Shown here piece after piece: positions 9,615-17,117 of a stretch of DNA of 20,320 nucleotides. The stretch lies in assembly GCA_003427395.1 (NCBI GenBank), contig BFEA01000012.1, forward strand, positions 6,731,597-6,751,916. The letters run 5' to 3'. The first letter of the stretch is position 1. Each line of letters begins with the position of its first letter. The notes under the pieces were generated by a model that saw only the letters and a program-made list of their open reading frames with translations, was not told the DNA's origin and ran no database searches. The position numbers and the translations under genes were made by a program. This stretch comes from Chara braunii. Its lineage: Eukaryota > Streptophyta > Charophyceae > Charales > Characeae.

Positions 9615-10017
9615 TTGGGAGGGGGGCCGGGGGAGCGTATGACAGGAAGATGGGGATATGGCGAGGAGAGGGGGATATGGAGAGGAGGAGGAGGATGTGG
9701 ACGAGGAGGACGACGTGGATAGCGAGGACGACGAGGAGGAGTCGTCGAGATGGGGGAGGAGAAGAGATGGACGGAGGGAAAAGAGGAAGGCAGGAGGAGG
9801 AGGACGAGTGGAAGGAGGAGGAGACATGGACGGCGAGGAAGGGGAGGACACGAAGATGACACAAGGAAGGGGAGGAGACGAGGAGGCATGGAAGACGAGG
9901 AAGTACGAGGAGGAGGAGACAAGGAGGATGAGGAAGGGCAGGAGGAGGAGGACAAGTTGGACGAGATGAAAAGGAGAAGGGAGGAGGAGACATGGAGGAT
10001 GAGGAGCAAGGTGAGAC
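9615..10017 (+). repeat. Purine-rich low-complexity block
   Basis: About 400 bp on the plus strand consists mostly of GGA, GAG and GAC words. The long open frames on both strands here (E/R/D-rich on plus, S/P/L-rich on minus) come from this bias and are not evidence of a gene. Confidence 0.8.
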
Positions 10018-10064
10018 AGCACTCCTGTAAATTTTTTTTTTCATCCCGCTTATAATTTGGTGGG

Positions 10065-10065
<1 letters not shown>

Positions 10066-10107
<42 letters not shown>
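10066..10107 (+). repeat. Uninterrupted G42 homopolymer
   Basis: Forty-two consecutive G residues. If genuine, the tract could form quadruplex DNA. Its length and purity also suit a sequencing or assembly artefact. Confidence 0.9.
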
Positions 10108-10108
<1 letters not shown>

Positions 10109-10174
10109 CAAACGCACCGTTTCAACCCCGGCCTTCTCTTTTTTTCTGAGGGGGGTGACAGGTCGTTCCCCGCA

Positions 10175-10242
10175 CACGTCGTGCGCCGCACGGGATCGGT
10201 TGGGCGCGTGCGCCGCACGTCGGGAGCCGCCCGCACGACGTG
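10175..10242. repeat. GC-rich inverted repeat near the right end of the hAT-like element
   Basis: CACGTCGTGCG (10175-10185) and CGCACGACGTG (10232-10242) are perfect 11-bp complements around a GC-rich loop holding further CGTGCG and CGCACG words. This fits a subterminal repeat region. Confidence 0.75.
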
Positions 10243-10256
10243 CGCTTGCAAGTATG

Positions 10257-10264
10257 GCTAGAAG
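10257..10264. repeat. Target-site duplication, right (GCTAGAAG)
   Basis: An exact copy of 9499-9506, directly outside the right terminal inverted repeat. Confidence 0.85.
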
Positions 10265-10797
10265 CCAAGTAAGGGCCTGGTGGTGCCAAACAGATAAACT
10301 AGGGAATGGGTTTAGCCAGAGACAAGGGATAGTGGTAGCAGGGCTTTGCCTCAGGGGGGAGTACAACCGTGACTCATGAGATAACACAGGGTCATGCCAA
10401 GGTTTAGCAAACACTGGGAAGAGACAGATTGGGCCCAAGGAAATAACAGGCCTATAAATAAACAGGTACAGATCAGAGGCCGGCACTGCTCTAGCAAACC
10501 AGGTATTTCTGACAGCCCAGAGGCTGATAGGAGCAAGTAGGGGCCAGTAGTGTTCAGGGCAACAAGTCAAACAGACCGAGGGAAGGTTCAGGGTTTAGGA
10601 TTTAGGCAGAATATGCCTAGACAATAGGAGGGATTAATCGCAGGCCAGGAATAGGGTAGCGGTGAGTTCTCAAATAGAGGCTTATTAGGCAGGGGTGAGG
10701 GGTGGTACATTCTTCCCTAGGAAAGTAATCAATGCCGTCCACTCGGCCCCCCCAGCCATAATGGGGGGAGCGTGCGAGAGTATCCTTTGTACTTTGT

Positions 10798-10844
10798 CGG
10801 TGGAATAGGAACCGGACTGATGCTCCCCAGAATGGAAATGGAGC
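10798..10844 (+). promoter_or_regulatory. LINE-2 3' UTR stem-loops
   Basis: Stem 1 is CGGT (10798-10801) with ACCG (10811-10814). Stem 2 is GCTCC (10822-10826) with GGAGC (10840-10844). Stem 2 differs from GCCCC/GGGGC in the LINE-3 copy at one position on each arm, and pairing is kept. The A21 tail follows 26 nt later. An extra C6/G6 hairpin lies just upstream, within 10745-10768. Confidence 0.6.
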
Positions 10845-10869
10845 CAGGGCCATAAGGACCTGTTTTATG

Positions 10870-10890
10870 AAAAAAAAAAAAAAAAAAAAA
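10870..10890 (+). repeat. A21 poly(A) tail of LINE-2
   Basis: An A run directly downstream of the family 3' stem-loops. The ORF1-like frame of LINE-3 begins right after it. Confidence 0.8.
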
Positions 10891-12053
10891 GGCCTGGAAA
10901 CCAGGGACAAAAGGACATTAGAACTCATCTCGAGGACTTGGATTCCTATCTGGCTGCAGATGTTGGACCAGAACATGGAAAGGATAAACCGGAGGTCATT
11001 CAAGGAGTACATGCCACTTGTGATGCTGAGTCCCAACTGATAGAACCAGGATCACAATTAGATCAACATGCAGAGCTCCAAATCAGCCTGTCTTATCCAC
11101 AAAAGAGATCGGAAATACGAGGATCAGATATAGGAATTGCAGATCAGGAGTCACAAGCACCACAGGCAGACGAGCAGCATAAACAGCAAGTGGAAATGGA
11201 CCAAAACAGCAGGGGACCAGGTGATGGAACCAAGGACTCAGTCATAGGGAAGGGGGTTGGGGATAGGAGAGGTGAGGGTCAAAATTGGATTTCTGCAGAT
11301 GAGGATGGACCCCCACGTTGTGAGGTTAAAAATATGGTATCTCATCATCTCAAACAAGTGATCCCAAAGTTGACAGGAGAAAGTAAGTATCTATTACTTA
11401 CTCAACCCCTGGAGGAAGTAAGCAAAACGCAACAAGGATTGGCAATAGTGAAGGGGTCGCAGGTAACTGAAATAAAAGAATACAAAGAATTAATAGACAA
11501 TTCTGTCCTCCCCCAGCCCCCAGCGGACCCACAAAATAAAATAAGTAGTGAAAATAGGAGCACTTCAGAAAATGTTGACTTAAATGGAAGAAACGAAAAA
11601 AGGCAGGCAGTCGTGTATGAGGAACCACCTGGAAAACCCCCTAACCACATGCCATCTCAGCTCACAGCAAGCAGGAAATCCTCACAGCAAAAGCATTTGC
11701 AGATCAGCAGGAGACATAAGCTAAGCCTGCTGGTGGCAGGGGGACCCGCGGATCTAGCCCTGTCTAAATCAGGTGTGCTAATCTTACCAGTTAGATTGAA
11801 AGAAGGCGTATGGGAGGTAGGCTTATTAGAGTCGATAGGATCAATACATGGAGAGGTTACAACGTATGGAACTCCAGTGGGCCCTCTTTCATCCCTGATG
11901 GGTAACATGGCAGGGGAAGCACGGTTTAAAGCAAAAATTGTCAAAATTATTCAAGCACAGTTTCCGCCAGGGGGCTTTGCTGTGCTTATCCTATCTTTTG
12001 ATGCTCATAGGATTTCAGCTAAGGACGTGTTCCTTAGATATGAGCATACATGA
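10891..12053 (+). CDS. ORF1-like hydrophilic open frame (hypothetical)
   Basis: More than 380 codons are open from the LINE-2 A tail to TGA at 12051-12053, the longest non-low-complexity frame in the window. There is no ATG near the start; the first in-frame methionine is at MDQNSRG (about 11193), so the 5' end is probably missing. The N-terminal two thirds is polar and Q/E/K/S-rich and looks disordered. The last third has hydrophobic strands (KLSLLVAGGPADLALSKSG, GFAVLILSFDAHRISAKDVF). I see no CCHC knuckle or RNA-recognition motif. Its place before the LINE endonuclease suggests ORF1. The same frame continues readably past the TGA to about 12147, so that stop may be a mutated CGA. An unrelated host fragment remains possible. 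Confidence 0.5.
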
Positions 12054-12144
12054 GCAGTTGACTTACGTTGGTACACCCAAGACACGTTAACTGAGATCCA
12101 ACAAATGAACGTCAAGGCAGGCGACTTCTGGACAGAAGTTGACG

Positions 12145-12645
12145 TCACAATCCTGCTCTCCCCCCTTTTAAAATGCATGCCGTTGTTGAGGCGACCAGCG
12201 AGTGTTGGTCTCCTTGGGGGTTTGTGAAAACTTCAATAATGCTCCGGCCAGTTCTAGCTTTTGCTGTGGCAAAAAGTCTCGCATCCATCACCCCTTTCGT
12301 GCTATGTCCCTTTAACTTACCTCTAATTCTGATCCCTTGCCAACGGTGTTCCATATAGTTTAATAATTTGGACTCCAAGTCACTGATTCTTTTTGTTATC
12401 TCAGTTAGTTGAGGTTCCTTCACCGAATCCTCTTCTTGTGTTTTAAGTTGTCGAAGTTGTTTTTGTAGATTGTATTCCTCTAGATGGCGTTGCTCAGCAA
12501 ACAGTTTTGAAAATTCATTGCATTTATGGCCCAAAAACATTAGGCCGTCATTGAAACATCGTATGTCATCCTTAATTTGGTCCTTCTGTTTTCTCCAAAA
12601 GGACCAAACATCATGCATGTATGCTTTGAAACTATTCATGCTCAA
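12145..12645 (-). pseudogene. LINE-3 ORF2 linker between endonuclease and RT (inverted)
   Basis: An open frame on the minus strand with a coiled-coil-like charged stretch (QKQLRQLKTQEEDSVKEPQL), then HRWQGIRIRGKLKGHSTKG and ATAKARTGRSIIEV. This corresponds to the segment before the RT in plant LINEs (known pattern: R.R..WL..GD..T.FF...KARR....I). It ends near NPQGDQHS, just where the plus-strand RT block at 13617 would continue in a normal element. It forms one inverted unit with the endonuclease at 12674-13617. Confidence 0.65.
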
Positions 12646-12673
12646 GAGGGATGTATTTAATTTATAAAAACCT

Positions 12674-13617
12674 TTACCTTGATCTGTTTTTTATCCTGAA
12701 GGAAAGTAAAACTGCAGTCATAGCGTGACCAAGGTCAGGGAAGACACTGCGAGGGAAAATCTCTTTTATTTGAAGTGCACCTTCTAATTCTTCTGATAAA
12801 AGTATGAGATTTATGCGAGATTTCGATGCTTTCATTGTTAGGCTCTTTCTGAAGCATGTAAACTTGCGTTTTGTGGGGAAAAGTCGTTTGTATGCATCAA
12901 AGAGGTTGAGAGACTGGAATAATCCTTCAATTATTTGCTCATCCTTTTCCACATATTGTGGATAGGGGGAGGGGATCTGCCAACGATCCATCTGTCTATT
13001 TGGAGCAGCATTGAAGTCTCCTGCCATCACCACTGGGTAGACGACCCTTTAGGGATTCAAAGAAGTTACTTTTTCCCCCTACCTCATTGGGACCATATAC
13101 GCACAAGATTGTCACCAGTTCATTCTCCAGCATTGCCAAGAGAAATACCTATCTCCCTATCTCCCTTCTTCCTTATCTGCTTCCCAATAAAGAGGATCAA
13201 TCCTTGAGTCAAGGGGGAGCCAAATTGCTACTCCAGAGCTTCCTGATCTGGGTGCGTGTGCCCTGAAGGCCTGGTGGGGCCAAATATGTATTTGTGTGTG
13301 ATGGTGGTTTGCCTTATCCATCGAGTGCCTTTCCTATATATAGATGACGTCATGCCATCCCTTACCTTCCACTCCTCTCAGTTGTTCATAAATTGCCTGC
13401 CGTTTTGGTTGTTTGGCCGACGCTAACCATTTACATTGAGTGACCGGAGGTCTAGGTCTGTGGCTCTTTTAATGAGTTTACAGTCCTTGTTCTTGTTGTA
13501 TTGCACCTCCAGCACATTTGAACCTTCCATTTCTATTACCTTGTCAACTTTCTAAATGGAGTGGCTCACAAGGTCAGCCAATGTCCTGAGTCTAGCTTCC
13601 CACCTTGATCTAGTAAG
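12674..13617 (-). pseudogene. LINE-3 endonuclease domain (inverted)
   Basis: Read on the minus strand, the AP-like endonuclease signatures appear in order: LRSLNVNG (about 13423-13446), a degraded QETH site reading stop-E-R-H (about 13325), GVAIWLPLDSRIDPL, TILCVYGPNEVGG, MAGDFNAAPN (about 13033-13000), SRINLILLS (about 12800) and a degenerate SDH motif (PDLGH). The normal SRID aspartate is N here, and stops and frame changes break the N-terminal half. It is a dead copy. Upstream of LNVNG the frame reaches ARLRTLADL near 13600, presumably the ORF1/ORF2 junction. Confidence 0.75.
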
Positions 13618-14650
13618 GCCCAAGAGACTTGTATAAAACCCTCTTTACATCAGAATGTAAACAACAACCGAGGGATCAAAGAGTGAAAGAGATAGAAGAT
13701 TTTCTAGTACCACTAACTAAATCATTAACAAACCAACAAAAAACGATGCTCGAAAGTCCTCTCACAAAGGAAGAAATCTGGTCCGCCCTTATGATGATGG
13801 AGGAAGATAAAACTCGATCGATGGTCTACCCAAAGAATTATGAGAAGCCATGTGGGATCACATAGCTCAGGACCTAATGGATTTCTATCACACAGTCTGG
13901 ACCTCAGGTATACTGGGGGAGGTAGTTGGACAAGGGGTACTAACTCTATTGTACAAACAAGGAGATAAAGCAAATATCCGTAATTATAGACCGATTAATC
14001 TTCTCAGAGTAGTCTACAAGTCGGCAGCAAAAACACTCGCACATCGTGTATTGAAAGTCATAACAGACATCATTCATCCTACTCAAACGAGCTTCATTGA
14101 AGGTAGGGACATTCAAGATAATATCTTACTAGTAAATGAATTGGTTAAACTCTCTAGACAATCTAAGCACAACGCAGCCTTCATTTTCATAGACTTTGAA
14201 AAAACTTATGATCATGTTGACTGTTTTTTTTAGATAAATGCCTAGAAAAGTTTAACTTTTGCCCTCGCTTTAGAAGATGGATCGACATCCTACACTCAAA
14301 TGCTACAACCAAGGTGATGATAAATGGTAACTTAGCTCCACCTATAAAGTTGGAACGTTCAGTGAGACAAGGTGATTCAATCGCCCCTTTTCTCTTTGTT
14401 ATCATGATGGAAGCCTTAGTGGCCAACTTAAGATGCAATAGAGATATTAAACGTATACAAGTCAGCTACATTCCAAAAGAAGCTATACATGTTAGCTCCT
14501 TGTTCGCAGACGACTTATCTTTAATGGTGGAAGCCTCTCATGAGAATTTGATAGCCATCAAGAGACTGATGGATAAATTATGCTCCCTCTCAAATATGAA
14601 GATCATCTGGGGGACAAAAACACAAGGTTGGTGGATACATCATTAGGGAG
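13617..14650 (+). pseudogene. LINE-3 reverse transcriptase domain
   Basis: Frames contain YKTLFTSE, LTKEEIWSALMMMEEDK, DGLPKEL, then LLYKQGDKANIRNYRPINLL, HPTQTSFIEGRDIQDNILL, FIFIDFEKTYDHVD (motif A aspartate), GNLAPPIKLERSVRQGDS, PFLFVIMMEAL and SLFADDLSLMVEAS (14503-14514, the FADD catalytic pair). This is an unmistakable plant-type L1/RTE reverse transcriptase core. It is broken by a frame change near 13815, an in-frame TGA where tryptophan is usual (KEL-stop-EAMWDH), and a T8 run (14224-14231) that ends one frame at TAG; the next resumes as CLEKFNF. No functional enzyme is encoded, although the catalytic motifs survive. Confidence 0.9.
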
Positions 14651-15540
14651 TAAGGCCTCCAGAATATCCAAACATCAGCTGGCTGACAACTACAACCCCA
14701 ATTAGGGTGTTGGGGATCTCACTCTCAGCAAATGGTAAACCAATAGGGAACAATGAATGAATATCTAAACCCGCCTTAGCAAAATTGGAATTATAGAAAG
14801 GTAAACGGACTTCTATTATAGGACATTCGTTGGTTATAAACAATTTTATTCTAGCCTCACTCTGGTATAAGCTAAGGATTGGGCACATCTGGAATGGTAC
14901 TCTATTGATGATCTCTTACCAAGATTGCGTTACTGCATGAGGACAACAGAAGCACCAGTCCCGATAGTGGGATAGGATATGGAGGTCCTTTAATACCCCT
15001 TGGACTTGGCCGTGGGACTGGCGGGCTTTGCTATGTGAGACCTGGTCTCTGGATCAATTGGATGATTTCTCTCATAACTTATTCATAACATGCAGAAGAG
15101 CCATCCTCTGGGCCATTTGGCAACATCGTTGTACTTTTGAAATGTAGGGTGTGAGATTGGATGACCTTGATTTTACAGAGACAATCAAGCTGCAGGTGCA
15201 GACTGTTATCAACTTATCACAACTCAATGGGACAAAGTAAAAGAAAAAATTCAATTCCTGACGAATAAAAAAGAAATCCAACATCACATTAAACTTTTCA
15301 GTGGCGCTTGGCTAGGGGGGCCTCAAGGAGGTAAGATAGGAATGATCAAAGAGAGTGGGGTCAGGAAGAGAACAAAGAGAAGGAAATTGTAGGCATTCAA
15401 GGGGACTACCGCCTGATATTCCATGATTGGACAAACGTGGACTCCACAGTTCCCCTTCGTCCCCTATCAGAGTTCCCAGATCCCTTCCCCCCCTCCTCAT
15501 TATCCTTGGTCCCCATGAGTCGGTATGGCTACGAATGAAG
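14651..15540 (+). pseudogene. LINE-3 post-RT and C-terminal remnant
   Basis: ISWLTTTTPIRVLGISLSANG (14670-14730, split here from the RT block) matches the segment after the RT, and CRRAILWAIWQHRCTFEM (about 15090-15145) matches the usual ORF2 end, like CVIWRARC in LINE-2. The zinc-knuckle region expected between them is missing or too decayed to see, which suggests an internal deletion at about 14940-15060. The tail KLFSGAWLGGPQGG (about 15293-15335) parallels FTRVWLVQGKRAE in LINE-1. Stops and frameshifts are frequent. Confidence 0.6.
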
Positions 15541-15755
15541 AGGAAATGTTTTGATATGATGTAATAACCAGCTATATGAAAAGGTATAATTTGGCGGCCA
15601 TATAAGGCAGAAGAGGCTGATTACAGAAGATACAACACCAGCTGATTCAGTATGACAGGAGAAATAGATGCAAAAAGCTGAGAGTCAGCAGAGACAGGCC
15701 ACAGCCAGTCCTAAATTTCTAACTTCTAACATACTCCAATACTCATCATACTTTT

Positions 15756-15796
15756 CTGGAAAACTATGTATAAGGGACGCTGGACCCGTTTTCCAG
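15756..15796. repeat. 9-bp hairpin overlapping a dispersed 25-nt motif
   Basis: CTGGAAAAC (15756-15764) and GTTTTCCAG (15788-15796) are perfect complements. The competing shorter stem GCTGGA/TCCAGC (15779-15784 with 15792-15797) is shared with the copy at 2249-2273. Confidence 0.65.
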
Positions 15797-15837
15797 CAGG
15801 TGCAGCTCTCCACCAATCGAATGGAGCCAACATGTGG

Positions 15838-15877
15838 CCTGCTAGGGGTGGGTGCTCGTATCACTATCCCTAGCAGG
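15838..15877. repeat. Perfect 10-bp inverted repeat
   Basis: CCTGCTAGGG (15838-15847) and CCCTAGCAGG (15868-15877) flank a 20-nt loop. A T-rich tract follows within 12 bases. This looks terminator-like, but there is no bacterial-type gene nearby. Confidence 0.8.
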
Positions 15878-16241
15878 ACCAACTGATGTTTTTTTTTCTT
15901 TTTTCTTTTTTTTTGAAAGGACAACGTAAGGCTCAGAATAGGTATAAATGGGGCAGGTATGAGACAGTGACAGGCAAACACAGGTGTTATGCGGCCTGAG
16001 GAGCTGCTAGGGACCCCCCCCCACGTCCTGCCATCCGGGAGGCTGCTCTGCTGCGTGACTGGGTGCTGCTAGTAAGCTTTCCGACCAGCAGGCCAGCCCC
16101 CCTCCTAGGGAAGGCCAGGGATTGGGGGGAGGGATGCCCTGTAGCAGGTCCCACCTTGCAGGCGGCTAGGGCCGCAAGGGATAGGCTGAATCTCTCTCTC
16201 TTTTTGGCCCCCCCTTTCTTGTGGATGTACAAACATGCTTG

Positions 16242-16286
16242 CCGGTGATAAGCAACCGGACTGTTGGGCCCCATGATAGAAGGGGC
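16242..16286 (+). promoter_or_regulatory. Third copy of the LINE family 3' stem-loops
   Basis: Stem 1 is CCGGT (16242-16246) with ACCGG (16255-16259) around GATAAGCA. Stem 2 is GCCCC (16268-16272) with GGGGC (16282-16286). An A-rich then GAA-repeat tail begins within 15 nt. It marks the presumed 3' end of LINE-3. Confidence 0.6.
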
Positions 16287-16309
16287 GTGTGACTTTTTTT
16301 AAATATTAA

Positions 16310-16318
16310 AAGAAGAAG

Positions 16319-16348
<30 letters not shown>
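16310..16348 (+). repeat. (GAA)n microsatellite
   Basis: About twelve GAA units after AAATATTAAAA. It probably grew from the A-rich tail of LINE-3. Confidence 0.9.
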
Positions 16349-16349
<1 letters not shown>

Positions 16350-16552
16350 GCCTATGGATGAACCGGTTTTATGACTTTGGGGGATTAAAGTTGAACCTAT
16401 TTGTCCCTCATGCACCATATACAAAACGGAAGGGTGAACGGCATGAGAAAAACAGCGTACTTGCTGGCAAAGTACCAGCTCCAAGGGTACTAACAGGAAA
16501 ATTTGATGGGCGAGATTGAGAGGCATACTTGCAGAGGACACAACACTATATA
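16349..16552. other. Spacer without gene
   Basis: Unique-looking sequence between the GAA and GATA microsatellites. I see no coding frame or known motif. Confidence 0.5.
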
Positions 16553-16575
16553 TAGATAGATAGATAGATAGATAG
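16553..16575 (+). repeat. (GATA)n microsatellite
   Basis: Five to six GATA units directly before the long GA repeat. Confidence 0.9.
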
Positions 16576-16576
16576 G

Positions 16577-16580
<4 letters not shown>

Positions 16581-16664
<84 letters not shown>
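16581..16664 (+). repeat. (GA)42 microsatellite
   Basis: Eighty-four bases of uninterrupted GA. The leucine/serine-rich open frames on the minus strand across this tract are artefacts of the repeat. Confidence 0.95.
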
Positions 16665-16668
<4 letters not shown>

Positions 16669-16781
16669 TGATTGGGACTTGGTGACCTCAGGGCTGGCCC
16701 GACTTGGTGACATTGTGACATTGGGGGCTACTGCCGATTGGGTCACCATTCGGACAGAGACTTCGGGGATTTTCATTGGCC

Positions 16782-17050
16782 AAAAAAAAAAAAAAAAAAA
16801 AGTGATAAACCCCTATACTAATTCTCTATATCCTATAACCTCACCGATAAATTCAAGACCCAAAGCTTGGGTCGGGCACTGGTCATAAGACCAAAGACCA
16901 TGCTCTTAGCCGGGCATCCTCGTCTGGTTGACCAAAAATGATAAACCCTATACTAATTCTCTATATCCTATGACCTCAGTGACAAATTCAAGAACCAAAG
17001 TCGGAGTCAGGTGATGGTCATGAGACCAAAGACCACACTTTAAGTCTACA
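16782..17050 (+). repeat. 136-bp tandem duplication containing an expanded A tract
   Basis: A unit starting CCAAAAA then TGATAAACCC...ACTAATTCTCTATATCC...GAGACCAAAGACCA occurs at about 16780-16925 and again from 16932. The offset of 136 bp is measured between TGATAAAC at 16803 and 16939. The first copy has A20 (16782-16801) where the second has five A. The A run therefore looks like an expansion inside the repeat rather than a poly(A) tail. Confidence 0.8.
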
Positions 17051-17089
17051 GGGCAAGAGAGGGATATGCAATGATAGTCTGATAGAACG

Positions 17090-17105
17090 TTTTTTTTTTT
17101 TTTTT
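17090..17105 (+). repeat. T16 homopolymer
   Basis: An uninterrupted T run at the boundary between the AT-rich duplicated block and GC-rich sequence. Confidence 0.85.
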
Positions 17106-17117
17106 CCCTTCTAATAG

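Larger units (their letters stand above)
9507..10256. mobile_element. Non-autonomous hAT-like DNA transposon (750 bp)
   Basis: The left end CATACTTACAACCGCACG (9507-9524) and the reverse complement of the right end (10239-10256), CATACTTGCAAGCGCACG, agree at 16 of 18 bases and begin with CA, as many hAT ends do. The 8-bp GCTAGAAG duplication flanks it exactly. CGCACG/CGTGCG words cluster at both ends, as subterminal transposase-binding repeats do. There is no transposase frame; the inside is a hairpin, a purine-rich block and a long G run. It inserted into LINE-2, so it is younger than LINE-2. Superfamily assignment rests on duplication length and end base only. Confidence 0.8.
8458..10890 (+). 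mobile_element. LINE-2: 5'-truncated LINE split by a DNA transposon
   Basis: It starts immediately after the LINE-1 tail, inside ORF2. The ORF2 C-terminus runs to 9506 and is interrupted by a 750-bp element (9507-10256). The host sequence resumes at 10257, after the 8-bp duplication, where the old frame reaches a stop codon within three codons. The 3' UTR ends with the family stem-loops and an A21 tail (10870-10890). Its ORF2 is a homologue of LINE-1's but diverged, so it is a separate insertion rather than a duplication of LINE-1. Confidence 0.7.
15541..16241. other. LINE-3 3' UTR or later insertions, no gene
   Basis: No coding signal is seen. It contains the 25-nt motif shared with 2249-2273 (15772-15796), the two hairpins listed separately, a T-rich tract (15889-15914) and GC-rich sequence with C runs (16014-16022). 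A hairpin at 16154-16179 has the stem GCGGC, loop TAGG, GCCGC. Confidence 0.4.
10891..16350 (+). mobile_element. LINE-3: longest LINE copy, with an internal inversion
   Basis: The order is an ORF1-like frame (plus, to about 12147), the endonuclease and linker block (minus, about 12145-13617), the reverse transcriptase block (plus, 13617-14650), a decayed post-RT part, the C-terminal part (to about 15320), a long 3' UTR with other repeats, the family stem-loops (16242-16286) and an A/GAA-rich tail. It begins at the LINE-2 tail and is probably 5' truncated inside ORF1. The 3' end is less certain than the coding parts, since 15540-16240 contains other repeat-like sequence. Confidence 0.6.

Noticed and set aside
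9424-10570. Long serine/proline/leucine-rich open frames on the minus strand (up to about 350 codons)
   Set aside because: They lie across the purine-rich block and the G42 run. The composition suppresses stops on both strands, and the peptides have no domain.
15838-15914. Rho-independent terminator (hairpin followed by T run)
   Set aside because: The window is eukaryotic and no gene ends here. The 20-nt loop and interrupted T tract are also atypical.
16299-16776. Open frames with long SL repeats on the minus strand
   Set aside because: They translate the (GA)42 and (GAA)n microsatellites.
16782-16801. Poly(A) tail of a fourth retroelement
   Set aside because: The same position in the second 136-bp repeat holds a shorter A run, so expansion within the repeat explains it.
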